A stretch of DNA of 64,000 nt from Panax quinquefolius (lineage: Eukaryota; Streptophyta; Magnoliopsida; Apiales; Araliaceae), in assembly GCA_020205615.1 (NCBI GenBank), contig CM035170.1, positions 33,852,123 to 33,916,122 of the forward strand. Reading direction: 5' to 3'. Under the pieces are notes generated by a model, which was not told where the DNA came from, did not search any database, and saw nothing but the letters and a program-made list of their open reading frames with translations. How positions within the stretch are numbered: position 1 is the first letter of the stretch; each line of letters begins with the position of its first letter. The translations under genes and the position numbers were made by a program. Below are positions 48,136-59,706 of this stretch, in pieces.

Positions 48136-48932
48136 ACCCCGGTATTCCCAAAGCTAACTACCTTCCTCTTATAACCCTCGCCACTCCCACTGGCACATTC
48201 AACCTTTATTCCCCCATCCACTTTCCCTTTATTCTTCTTATCTTTGTGGTACTGGCTCAACGCCTCACTACCACCTTCGGCAATTATTGCCTTCTCTAAA
48301 ACGATTCCAAAGGAAGTACTTTGGAATACAGAAATACGGTTATAGAGCCAGGGTTTCAAGCCCTGCTCAAACCGTCGTGCCTTCCTAACCTCGGTGTCCA
48401 CTTGGTGTGGAGCGAACCTTGTCAGCTCAATAAACTTGGCGGTGTATTGAGGAACCGTCATGTCCCCTTGCTTCAACTCTAGAAATCGCATTTCCATCCT
48501 TCCCTGCATGCTCGTAGGAAAGTAGTTCTCATAAAATATCTCCTTGAACCTCACCCATGTTATCACATCTATTCCGGCCCTAGCCTGATTGGCATCCCAC
48601 CAAAAGTTGGCCTCTCCCTTCATCATGTAGGTTGCAAAGGCAACCTTCTGGGCCTCATTGTCATTTGTTATCACAAATGCCTTCTCAATTTCCTTCACCC
48701 ATGTTTGGGCTTCAATAGGGTCCGTAGTTCCTTTGAACTCCGGCGGACCCACACTCTTAAAGTCTTTAAACGTAGTAGCTTGTACTACACCAGGATTTAC
48801 GGGAATATTAGCCCCAGTTCTATTAAATGCTGCGTTTAATAGATTTACGAACTCCTGCATGGGGTTAATCGGACCTCCCTCCGGATGGTTTGTATTCGCA
48901 CCTTGATTACGTGGTACTCTTCTTGGCGGCAT
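48136..48932 (-). CDS. gag: Element C gag, open but truncated at its 3' end
   Basis: I chose the start at MPPRRVPRNQG (48,932), the usual start of this gag type. The frame is also open upstream to Met at 48,971. The 265 codons before the D insertion have no stop. Residues about 58-190 form the retrotransposon gag domain: FKGTTDPIEAQTWVKEIEKA, GEANFWWDANQ, FKEIFYENYFP, FLELKQGDMTVPQYTAKF, RRFEQGLKPWL. Gag packages genomic RNA in cytoplasmic particles. The zinc knuckle is missing because D interrupts the gene before it, so no functional gag is expected. It is the best preserved retrotransposon coding sequence in the window. Confidence 0.9.
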
Positions 48933-49263
48933 TTTGCTGTTACAATAAACACATATTTCATTATTATTCATTTCCTGTCAGTTAGTTATTATTCAATTTT
49001 AAACAATAACTTAAACATTCATTACTCAACATTTTTGAAAAAAAAAACTTATATTAATTCATTGTAGTATAATACTACATCGGTTACATTACACAGCCTA
49101 AGCTGAATACATTAATTTCCCGCAGTTACTTTCCAAAAATTGGGATTTACAAAAGACTACCCTTGATTATACAAAAGAGGGTTTTACGTCACTACTAGAT
49201 ACAAAAATATGTACATATCTAACTACTCCAGCCACTACTAGATCACATTTGCCCACTACTAGA

Positions 49264-49875
49264 TCACATTTGCCTTAAGGCATTTTCAAAATCCTCCTTT
49301 GCAAGACCGGCGATAATATCACGGTTGATAGTATGTCGCGTCTGCCCTGTCTCGACGGGATAACCAGCTACCTACAGCTGGAAATCCTCATGAGAACTCC
49401 TATGGATATAGGACATTCTCCCTATCTTCTGCTTCTTGGTCTTTAGCTCCCCCCTGAGCTCAAAGACCTCCTGTTTCAGCTCATGGACCTTGTCCTTAGC
49501 CAAAACCCTTTCATCATGTTCCTGCTCCCACATGGACTCCACGTCCGTCTTATCCTCTATAACAGCTTGGAGCTCCGCCTTCAGTTCCTTAACCTCTTGA
49601 TAGTAGTGGATGTTCCTATCTAGCACTAACATGAATAACGGCATCATTGACTCCCCTGGAGCCATCTCTGCTGTTATTGCTACGGGGTTGAAGGACACTA
49701 CCTCCACTTCTTCTTCCAACATGCCGGCAAACACGGGCATGATGTTTAGGCTTTCTGAGTCTCCAGACTCAACCACCACTATCTCGGGATCTGCTGCTAT
49801 GGGGTTTGATATAATCTCTACCTGATTAACCGATCCTTCACTGACTACCTGTACGTCTCTATTTTCTCCTGACAT
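49264..49875 (-). CDS. Extra coiled-coil ORF upstream of gag in element C, one internal stop
   Basis: It starts MSGENRDVQVV (49,875) and runs 167 codons to a TAG at 49,372-49,374. The same frame then continues 35 codons (VAGYPVETGQT...) to a TGA at 49,264. The N-terminal half is acidic with a short hydrophobic patch (SLNIMPVFAGML). Residues about 93-155 (VKELKAELQAVIEDKTD and KVHELKQEVFELRGELKTKK) form a heptad-like coiled coil. I do not recognise it as a known domain. Extra 5' ORFs are uncommon in plant gypsy elements. Between it and gag lie about 330 bp with a 21-bp direct repeat (actactagatcacatttgcc, 49,236-49,276). Confidence 0.65.
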
Positions 49876-50039
49876 CTACAACAACACAAAAGTTTGATTA
49901 GTACACGTTAGTAGAATAATAAAAACACATAACATATATAATGCATTTTTATAAGGTTAACTTCCATCTTTTATTCTTTGACTTTTCTTAAGGTTATGAC
50001 TTAAGGTTTTATTTCCCCCCTTAAGTTTTATAACCTAAT

Positions 50040-50052
50040 GCTTTGATACCAA
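50040..50052 (-). promoter_or_regulatory. Primer binding site of element C
   Basis: The minus strand reads TTGGTATCAAAGC, two bases after the LTR end at 50,055. It is complementary to the initiator tRNA-Met 3' end with one mismatch. Confidence 0.75.
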
Positions 50053-51455
50053 CCTGTGATGCCCCAAAATATGGGTATCTTCCAACCCGATAGATGATGT
50101 TACACGGTGCTACAGTTCACACAAACATTCAATTGAAATACCTCAAAAGAATGAATATGTCTTATATATATATATCAAAAAGAATATCAACATTCCCCAG
50201 GTTCTTTATAACCATTACATATGTTCTTGTCATAATAACAATATTATCATTACAAAACCTATACTATTACATAAGAAATCTATGGGTTCACCTTAGCCTT
50301 CCCTTTATCCTTGCCGGATCCATCGGTCTGTTCGATTTTAGCTGCATTCATATGGTTCAAGCAAGAATGAGCCTAACTAGCTCAGCAAGTACAAAAATTC
50401 TAGTAAAATAGCATGCTTGAAACATAGGAATCGTATATCTTCAATAACTGAACAATAGTTACGAAGTACTATCGATAATTCAAAATAACACTTCTTTTTA
50501 TTCAAAACGTTTTACAACAACAATATTCAGTAAAACATCAATTCCGATTCAAGACCGTGAGTATTTCATAAGTACTTTGAAAAGGACGTCCCGACACTAA
50601 GTTCGTAAGTCTGACATATCTTACGAGCACATCTAGGTGATCAGCCTATAATACTCTATGTTGATCAATACTACATTCATTAAACGTGTATACGTTTAAG
50701 TTGTGGCAACCTCACGTGCCTGTCGTTTGACGACCAAACAATTTAGCATACTCAGTCTACTTTTGAAAACCACAACAATATTAGTTTGGTAAATCCTTGT
50801 TAATACTGGATAGAATAACATAGCATACGTCTAGCCTAAAGAATTGGCATTGACTTCCTCAGACATTAACTCATGCGAAGAATACATGAATCATAAAGAC
50901 TTATCCAGATCAAACTGGAAAAAGGGTTAGAATACTTGCCTTAAGCATCTGCCACAGTTATAACACGTGCACTTTAGGTCTTTAAGTCTCTACAGTAGAT
51001 GATAACATCATATAGCACATTAGGTCATGAATGATCATACATGGTTTCTAAAGAATCTTACCCTTCTTCTCAATCTAATTACGTATTAGATTTGTTATTA
51101 TTGGTTCCGGGGTTCTGTTACATCATTCTTACGTTCATATGTAATTGACTTAACTTAACCCTAAGTGTTCATACTTAAGGCTTAATTATGTCTTAACAAT
51201 GTTTCATTAAGATCCTGATTTAAGTGTTCATCAATTACTCTTCATGCTCAATATGTAAACATTTTCTATTATCTAGGTCATGAAGTCGATGTCATTGGTA
51301 CGATTATTACTCTTGGTGTCGCGCTTACTGGCATCACCCATTATTGCTTGAAACCGGACTTTCGTACTTGGCCATGAGTCCCTTTGTTATGGGTCGTGCT
51401 GCGGCGCAAGGTTGCAGGGGCTGAGGCTCACTTTGTCGCTACGGCGCCGACTAAT

Positions 51456-51492
51456 TGGCTTGGAGTCACGCCGCGGTGTGGACTCTGAGCCA
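51456..51492. repeat. GC-rich hairpin in C LTR
   Basis: Arms tggct..gagtc and gactc..agcca pair around an acgccgcggtgtg loop. It lies about 900 bp downstream of the TATA box, similar to the hairpin position in the D family. Confidence 0.6.
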
Positions 51493-52382
51493 CAGAAATG
51501 TTTAACAGATTTTTCAAATGGTGAAATTCCCAGACTCTACATGTTCATGTCAGAATTTTATCTATTCGACTTCGTTTGCTAAAATTTCACCTATTAGTCC
51601 ATTTTTAACGAAAACGATAAACGTTCGCGAACGTTCAACGCTCGTTTCTTCGTTCTAAGTCAGAATTCGGCCATTTTCGAGTCCGTAACTCTATAATTCC
51701 AAATACGACTTGTCTCCATCGAAAACTAATGTTTCCGAGTTCAAATACAAAATACGACTTCTATTCCGAGAATTTCACGAATTCGACGATTATCGTCCAA
51801 TCATGTGAATTCCGGCAACACTTCATTACTAGCGATTTGTTCATCATTCCAAATACATTCATTTCATTATCTAGACACCTCAACTTACATGATACAACAA
51901 CTTATATTAAAATTAGGTTATGGCTTATTCTTCATAAGCTCATAACTTAGCAATTTCTTCACTACAATATTTTCACTCCATTATGACTTATTATTGATTT
52001 AAGTCCTTTACTCAATGTTCTCACATCTTATCCAACATACTAATTCATGCGACAATCTTATGACAAGTTCATCATAAGTTAATAACTTATTTAGGTTTAA
52101 GTTACTTATTCATAACTTTATTCGGCTTAAGTCCATTGCTTATCTACTTCTCTTATGTTCTTAGCATCTAAGTTCATTTAGATTACACTTCTCTTATCAC
52201 CCTACTATGATAGAGATAGAAGAGACAAGATCAATTACCTTTGAAGACTACTTCTCTTTCTTTGGAAATCTAACAATTGAAAGTTAAGCTTCAAAGTGCT
52301 TATTAGCTCTAACAAATAAGTTGTTTGAGAGAGAGTTTGTTGAATGAAAACTAATCAACCAATTAATGAATTGTGAGCTTCC

Positions 52383-52390
52383 TATTTATA
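52383..52390 (-). promoter_or_regulatory. TATA box of C LTR
   Basis: The minus strand reads CCTATAAATAGG, about 150 bp upstream of the donor-like site. Confidence 0.7.
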
Positions 52391-53118
52391 GGATTTCTAA
52401 AGTGAGGGTAAAAGGGTCATTAAGGTATCTCACCTCCTTAAGCCACCTCCTTACTATTCATTGCTTGATGCTCACAACTCTTATCCCTTACTTGGTCATT
52501 ACACAAAGTTCTTGCTCATCACACAAAGGTCTTAGTCTCCACTTAACCCATGGGTTGCCCCATGGATCTTACTTTACCCATTGGATCACCCTTTGGGCTT
52601 AGTAGTTAATTTAATTAACTTAGTCTTTGGGCTTCATATTAACCCACACTTGGGCTAAACATTACTACACCTTGGGCTTGCCCCTTCATGTTATTGGACT
52701 TGTACTTCATTTAATAGTTCACAAGTTTAATTCATTTGGATTTCAAATCTTTTAACGTTCTCAATTTAAATCTGCATGCGAATTATTGTGTTTTCCATAC
52801 TTAGATTATTATTACATATTCCATCTCGCCTCGATATTATAACGTTACGTATTTCTCGGAAGTTCAAAAATAATTCCCGAGCGATAAATGATTAATAGTG
52901 TTTTTCAAAAACTTTCTCGGAAAGCTTTTATTTTCGTCTTGGAAATTCAAACACTTTAATTCTCTCACGTGGTTCAAATACTACGATGTTCCTACGTTTC
53001 TAAGTTATAGAACGACATACATCATATTAACACATAATAATAACAAATAATATTATTTTATTCATTATTTAATTCTTTCAAGTATTTTACAAAGGATCCG
53101 AATTTCTCAGTCGTTACA

Positions 53119-54936
53119 ACTGTGCTTGGATAGAGGGAAGCTTCTCTAATTGAAATTGATCATTTTCAATGGCAGAGTGAAGGGACTCTACGATCATCTT
53201 CTTGGATATAATCCTTCTGCCATTAGAACCCACTCTACGATCATAAGGAATGTAGATATTTCCAGCATGTCGGTAGATTTTGTAGTGAGGCTGGTCTTTG
53301 ATCATCTTGGTTTCAAACTTCTTTACTCTTGGGAAGTTCTGTGACACCAGCTCCAGATTCAGAAACTGTGAGTCACCAGCTGAAGTAACTTCAATCCTTT
53401 TCAGTATATGCCTTTAACCAGGGCATCCATGGGAAGAACCATCTCATCAAAAGATCATCAGGATTTTAGAGGATAATGGTGCAGTCTAACTCCATATTGT
53501 TCCAATTTTTGAAAACATCATATGCAGTCATCCTTACAACCTTGAGTTGTTCATTGTCATATCTTACCCATCTTTCTGCTGATACTCCTGCTAGTTCATC
53601 AAAAACTTCCACCACTATTCTTCTGCTAATTTTTGCTGGAAAGAGAACATGATAGTCAGCTGGTTCCTCTGATTCATGATTTGCAGAGCTAGAATCTTTC
53701 TCCATTTCTTCACTTTATGAGCTTAAATCAAGCTGACTTATTTCATCAGATTCATCGGTGAATCCTTCTTGTTGATTTTCATCACCAGTTCCTTCTTCAG
53801 CATCTTCTCCCTTGGATTTGACTTCATCATCACTTACTTCAATGATTGCAGTAGAGGGTTTTCCTTGCTTCTTTGGGACAAATTTAACAAGAAGTCTGTC
53901 ACTCTTTCTTCTCCTTGGAGGTTTAGCTATAGGAGTTTCAGACTCCTCTTCTTCTTAAGAATTCGAAGCTTCTGTATCATCAGACAGACTTCCTTGATGT
54001 TCAACAACAGTAGGGGCATGTCCTTCTTCTTCGGACTCAACGTCTTTTGAGCTTGTTGGAGCATGTACAGTAGGAGATGCAGTTATGTCAACTTGCAACC
54101 TTTCTTCATTGCTGGACTTGCTCTTTGAGGGTTCAATCTTAGAGCTTTCAGTTCCCTTCCCATCTTCTGACTCTTCATCCTCTTCTTTGTTGGATGGACT
54201 TTCTTGAAGATCTGGGGCTGACTTCTTTATCACCGTTGCTTTCTTTTTGGATGGCCCTCAGAGTAATCTGTTACTTCTTCTCTTTGGGGTTTCTGTAATT
54301 GAGACCTTTTCTTCTCCTGTTTCCTTGTTGTCAGTGGAGATACTTCTTTGTGGAGCCTCTATTTTCTTCACACCCTTAGACTTCTTCTTTGTTGGTGTGG
54401 CTGCTATTGGTACAGAGTAATCAAATTGATAGCTTTCCACCTCTTGTGCCTTCCTCTTCTTTGCAAAGACCTTGCTACTGCTCCCAGTTGTTATTAGCCT
54501 CTTGTTTTCCTTGGGATTTTTCTTCCAGTTCACAAACAGATGTGGAGACATGACTTTATGGACGTTTAGTGGTTCTCCCTCATCATCCTTGATCTTGCTT
54601 CCCAATTTCTTCTTCATCACAATGCTCAAGAGTCATCCATGAAAAACCTTTGTAAGGGGTTTTTATGTACACTTCTTCATCTCAGCCTTCTCCACCCATT
54701 TTGTCAGGCAATCAATTAAAAATGCTCCGAAGTTCATCTGTTGCTTCATGACAATTGCAGTCATGACTCTCAATTGCAGATCACTGACTGTATCATGTGC
54801 GGTGTCTTTGCACAAGATACATTTTCCTGTAATCTCTCCAAAAATTCAAATTCTTCAGGAAACTCTTTCTTCTTCATATCCTTCATATTTACGTTCCTCT
54901 TGTAACACATTAACCTCTTGCCTACTTCAATGTCAA
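53119..54936 (-). pseudogene. Uncharacterised transposon-like ORF, middle and C-terminal part
   Basis: This continues the ORF that starts at 63,704 after solo LTR H; the frame across the H site is the same. The first block (DIEVGKRLMCYKRNVNMKD, then LQLRVMTAIVMKQQMNFGAF) is helical. It is followed by a lysine-rich part (54,258-54,629) with nuclear-localisation-like KKRK and PKRRSNR, and an acidic Ser/Glu-rich part (53,955-54,233). Next is a PPRRRKSDRLLVKF block near 53,900. A last region (53,466-53,705 and 53,114-53,347) includes RIVVEVFDELAGVSAERWVR and YDRRVGSNGRRIISKK. Several frameshifts and stops occur. It is cut by element C at 53,118. I know no function; similar low-complexity proteins occur with plant transposons. 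Confidence 0.5.
54932..54936. repeat. Left target site duplication of H (GTCAA)
   Basis: It is identical to 63,409-63,413. Confidence 0.93.
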
Positions 54937-55897
54937 TGTGACGCCCCCAAATTCAAGTACTTGAAACCCGAACTCGGTGCTTCACGATACCATTTCTATG
55001 AGCGGAATAATACTAATAATAATAACAATAATATAAATACTAAACTTAATTTACATATTTATCAGAGTTTAAACCCAAGTACGTAACCTTTAATACATTC
55101 ATTACAATACATGATAATAATAATAATATCATAGTCTTAATAAAGTCTAATTATTACATAGGATAGCATAAAACTCATTCAGCAACCTTTCCTTTTCCCT
55201 TGTTCTTAGCAGAGCCTTCTGGTTGTTTACACTTAGCTGAAAACATTTTAAATTAAGCAAGGATGAGCATTTGAGTGCCCAACAAGTAATAGCAATTATA
55301 AATATTAACTGAAAGGATTAAATATTTTCTTTTTATGACACTTCTACAACGAATCAATAGTTGTGAAGTAAACTGAACCAATAATAATATATTAATTCTA
55401 TATCAAATTTTTAAAACTACGTACTGAATATATCTGGGGATTAGTCGACAGACTATGAACATTGTTTTCTATTTTTGAAAAGGTTAAATAGGACTTCATC
55501 TGTAAACCGTCATAACTTACAGGCACGGGGGGTGATCAGCCCGTTATGCCCTGTATTGATCAATACTACATGCAAGAACGATATTATCGTTCATCTATCC
55601 GTCTTTAGCGCATAAAAGGTTTTCCCATGTACGAGATGTTCATACTTAATCGGGAATCCAAACAAAAATAATTCGGTTGGATAATAGTAAGGTTTTATCA
55701 TGTTCAACAATAAGCTATAAGTTTGTGTCTAGCCAAATCAATTAGCTTAGACGGCTTTTAAGTTAACATATATATACTGGAAATTTATAAATGTGTATCA
55801 GTATGTGATCAAATATAATGATTATCCAAGTGAGGACACTTGTATAACCATATATAGAAATTAACGAATAGAATAAATATTTGAATTATAATATAAT

Positions 55898-55902
55898 ACT
55901 AT
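55898..55902. repeat. Left target site duplication of G (ACTAT)
   Basis: It is identical to 59,702-59,706. Confidence 0.92.
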
Positions 55903-57005
55903 TGTGACGCCCCTAAAATAGGTATACATCACTTATCTTGGGTTGCCAAATATATGGTACTGAATACAAATACAAACTTAATTATACCACATGAGCTGTG
56001 AGTTTTAATACGAATATTATCTTCTAGACAATATTCAAACTCAAAATAAGTCCTCATTACATTTATTGTCACATTATTTCACAGAATAGTGAGGACTACT
56101 AATGCTACCATCTAGATCGTCACTCCGTTCCCCAACTAGTCCCAGCTATATTCTCATTTCCTGAAGAGAACAATGAAAGCAAAGGGTAAATTTTAAAGAT
56201 TTATAATTTAATTTATCCAGAAATCAATAACGTCCAAATTGTCAACATAATACTGCTTTGTGGAGTAAAATTCAAGAATAATATTGTACCAAAAATGATT
56301 TGGACAGAAAATGAATCAATTTTTATCATGAATAGTACCACGGGTGAATAGTAACTGAGTGAATAGTACCCCGTGAATAGTAACTTCGGGAATAGTAATC
56401 CCGTGAATAGTACCCCGGCATGAAAAAGTTAAAACTTATCAAGAATGCTCAGAATAATATTTCCATGGAAAGATACTGGATGAAGCGCAAATATCAAGGA
56501 TATTCTACTAATTTCATTGAGTATAGAAGTCAAACTTAACAAAATGAGTATAGAATTCGAAATCTGAAACAAAATAATATTACTTACATGCTACAGAGTA
56601 TGGAAGAAAATATTATTTTATACGAAGACTGAACACAAATAATATCCCTTACCTTAATAAGAAGAGTATTTCGACTGGTAGGGCGGGGATATTCTTGAAA
56701 AAAACTTTCACTGTTTTCTACGCTTAAAACTTCTTAAAACTCTAAAGAAATACATTCAATATTATAGAAGAAGAATTCTCTGATTCTGGTGTGATTTTCA
56801 ATTATAACTAAGCTTCCTATTTATAGGAGAATGGAAGGATACTATTTAGAAAAAAAAATTACGGACTGCATAGAAATATTTTCGGATGAATGCATCACGG
56901 GCAGAGAAAATTTTTAGGACATCCGTTTTTTTTCAAATTATAATTATAATATTCAATAAAATATAATATATTCTATTTTTCATAAAAAAACAAAACTTAT
57001 TATAA

Positions 57006-57037
<32 letters not shown>

Positions 57038-57942
57038 ACACATGTTTACAAATAATCACCCGTGAAAAACTTTCACCAGGTTTCTCCCCCCTCCCCAAAA
57101 TCAATCAACATGTGGGCCCCACAGTGGCCCCCACCTATTATAATATATATATACACTGAATAACTTTCTACCGATTATTTTGAAAAATGGGTAAATGAGG
57201 GTCCATATAATACGCCAATATTTACATCATATACTTCATAAAATCCCCTCAATATTTTTAACAACATTTATCATCATTATTGTAATTCATGATTTAACAA
57301 TCGAAGTCGTTCCGGAAAGGGGCTTTCAGATAAGGATTTCTCGTTATTGGGCGCCGCAATTAGGTGACCAAACCTCTCCTTGATGAACTTCTAGACATTG
57401 TCGATATTGCAAATAATAATATGAATAACTTTTGTCGTCTCAATTATTTATTTAATAATATAAAATATTATGCAGATGATCTTTGTGACAATAATTGAAT
57501 CAATAATATGAGAGATATGATCGTGACAATTCTTGTAGTAATAATTGAGTATAAGCGAAGTTACTTTTCACGTAAGCATCAATAATCAATCTTGTGTGCT
57601 CTTATGAAACCGCCAGCGTATCGCATTACTTTTAACACCGATTATTTCAACAGTTAACGGTAAAACTTCCGTCGTTATTTTTATAAAAAGATATTTCTGT
57701 CGTTTTCTCATTCCGACAATAATTACGTTATGGGGTACACCAATGATTGTGCCGTCGTACAAATATTCCCTGTTAAAACGAATATTCCACGACCAATCGA
57801 ATATTATATAACAACTTACTTACTTTGCAAAATTCATAAATATTACCCACAACTATAACATTATAACAAATTCAAACCTTAATATTCAAAAATGATATTC
57901 ATAGAAAAATTTATCTTTATTCATAAAGGTTGGGGTCTTACA
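55903..57942 (-). repeat. 3' LTR of element G
   Basis: It is 2,040 bp. It starts TGTAAGACCCCAACC on the minus strand, directly after a purine tract (agaagggggaggt). A TATA box is at 56,818-56,825 and a donor-like AAG|GTAAGGG at 56,652. A 'gaatagtaccccgtgaatag' minisatellite is at 56,330-56,420. It is related to the A and B LTRs. Confidence 0.9.
56818..56825 (-). promoter_or_regulatory. TATA box of G 3' LTR
   Basis: The minus strand reads CTCCTATAAATAGGAAGC. Confidence 0.7.
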
Positions 57943-57954
57943 ACCTCCCCCTTC

Positions 57955-58623
57955 TTATAAAATTTTGCCCTCGAAATTAGGGTACATACCTGGTATGACG
58001 AAGAGGTGAGAATACCTTGATTTCATTTCAGATTCTAACTCCCAGATCATTTCCTCAACATCGTGGTTTCTCCATAAAATTTTGACTTGAGGTATAACCT
58101 TGGAGCATAGAATATGTTCCTTCTTATCCAAGATTTTAACAGGTACATCTTCATACGTTAAATCTTCCGCTATTTCATCCGGTTTTAACTCAATAATGTG
58201 GTTCGGGTCTTCCACATATTTACGTAACATGGATATGTGAAAAACGTTATGAACATGAGACAAAATTAGCGGTAACGCGAGTCTATAAGCCACAGTTCCT
58301 ACTCGGTCAAGGATTTCAAATGGACCAATGAATCGAGGATTGAGCTTTCCTCTCTTTCCAAATCTCGTAACTCCCTTCCATGGAGCAACACGTAACAACA
58401 CATGTTCTCCAACATTGAATTCCACGTCCTTCCAATGAAGATCAACATAACTCTTTTGTCGATCTTGTGAGGTTTTTATACGTTGCCGGATCATTTAAAT
58501 CTTTTTCGTTGTCATGCGTACCAATTCCGGTCCCAACAATGTTGCTTCACCCACCTCGTCCCAGTATACTGGAGAATGACACTTTCTTCCATACAACGCC
58601 TCAAATGGAGCCATGCTGATACT
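57955..58623 (-). pseudogene. Element G pol, C-terminal end of integrase region
   Basis: The frame runs from the deletion junction: SISMAPFEALYGRKCHSP, then VYWDEVGEATLLGPELV, an in-frame TAA at 58,495-58,497, then QDRQKSYVDLHWKDVEFNVG, KLNPRFIGPFEILDRVG, VHNVFHISMLRKYV, RYSHLFVIPGMY to the stop at 57,955. This is the end of a chromovirus-type integrase (Tekay/Del-like GPFEIL/FHIS region). Apart from one nonsense codon it is open for more than 220 codons. The catalytic core is absent. Confidence 0.85.
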
Positions 58624-59701
58624 TGCATAGAAATATTTTCGGATGAATGCATCACGGGCAGAGAAAATTTTTAGGACGTCCATTTTTTTTCAAATTATAA
58701 TTATAATATTCAATAAAATATAATATATTCTATTTTTCATAAAAAAAACAAAACTTATTATATATATATATATATATATATAAATATAACACATGTTTAC
58801 AAATAATCACCCGTGAAAAACTTTCACCAGGTTTCTTCCCCCTCCCCAAAAATCAACAACATGTGGGCCCCACAGTGGCCCCCACCTATTATAATATATA
58901 TATATACACCGAATAACTTTCTATCGATTATTTTGAAAAATGGGTAAATGGGGGTCCATATAATACGCCAATATTTATATCAAATACTTCATAAAAATCC
59001 CCTCAATATTTTTAACAACATTTATCATCATTATTGTAATTCACAGTATTTAACAATCAGGTCGTTCCCAGGAAAGAGGGGGCTTTCCGATAATGATTTC
59101 TCCTTATTGGCGCGCAATTAGGTGACCAAACCTCTCCTTGACAGAACTTTTAGACATTGTCAATATTGCAAATAATAATATGAATAACTTTTTTGTCTCA
59201 ATTATTGATTTAATAATATAAAATATTATACAGATGATACTGTGACAATAATTGAATCAATAATATGAGAGATATGATGCAAGAATTATTCTTGTAGTAA
59301 TAATTGAAAATAAGCGAGTGACTTCTCATGTAAGCATCAATAATCAATCTGGTAGTGCTCTTATGCAACCACGCCAGACATCGTATTTTTAACACTTTGG
59401 TTATTTTAACGATTAATGATAAAACTTCCGCCATTATTTTTATAAAAAGATATTTCTGTCGTTTTCTCATTCTGACAATAATTATGTTTTGGGGTCCACC
59501 AATGATTGTGCCGTCGTACGAATATTCCCAAATAAAACGAATATTCCCCGACCAATAGAATATTATATAACAACTTGCTTACTTTGCAAAATTCATAAAT
59601 ATTACCCACAATTATAACATTATAACAAATTCAAACCTTAATATTCAAAAATAATATTCATAGAAAAATTCATCTTTATTCATAAAAGTTGCGGTCTTAC
59701 A
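58624..59701 (-). repeat. Partial 5' LTR of element G
   Basis: It matches 56,867-57,942 of the 3' LTR closely and stops at the shared 'tatgca' where pol begins. The TATA box region is deleted from this copy. Confidence 0.88.
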
Positions 59702-59706
59702 ACTAT
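59702..59706. repeat. Right target site duplication of G (ACTAT)
   Basis: It is identical to 55,898-55,902. Confidence 0.92.

Larger units (their letters stand above)
48136..53118 (-). mobile_element. Element C: Ty3/gypsy, 5' half (LTR, extra ORF, gag), cut off by D
   Basis: On the minus strand it comprises LTR 53,118-50,055, primer site, a coiled-coil ORF, then gag truncated at 48,136 where D begins. Pol and the 3' LTR are absent from the window. It lies next to, and truncates, the uncharacterised ORF that ends at 53,119. Confidence 0.85.
50055..53118 (-). repeat. 5' LTR of element C
   Basis: It is 3,064 bp. On the minus strand it starts TGTAACGACTGAGAAATTC and ends GGGGCATCACA. A TATA box is at 52,383-52,390 and a donor-like AAAG|GTAATTG at 52,238. 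A GC-rich stretch at about 51,330-51,495 contains a hairpin (51,456-51,492). Confidence 0.85.
55903..59701 (-). mobile_element. Element G: gypsy element with internal deletion, nested in H
   Basis: On the minus strand it starts TGTAAGACCGC (59,701) and ends GGGGCGTCACA (55,903), with exact ACTAT duplications outside. It consists of the first about 1.08 kb of the 5' LTR, then the last about 670 bp of pol, a purine tract and a full 3' LTR. The rest of the 5' LTR, gag and most of pol are missing. Confidence 0.92.

Noticed and set aside
40046..48140. Target duplication for element D (ccaac against acccc)
   Set aside because: The left sequence is the primer site of D and the five bases do not match.
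48658..48906. Plus-strand 82-residue frame
   Set aside because: Shadow of the open gag of element C on the minus strand.
57955..58494. Cellular chromodomain gene
   Set aside because: The sequence is the standard end of a gypsy integrase, followed by a purine tract and LTR.
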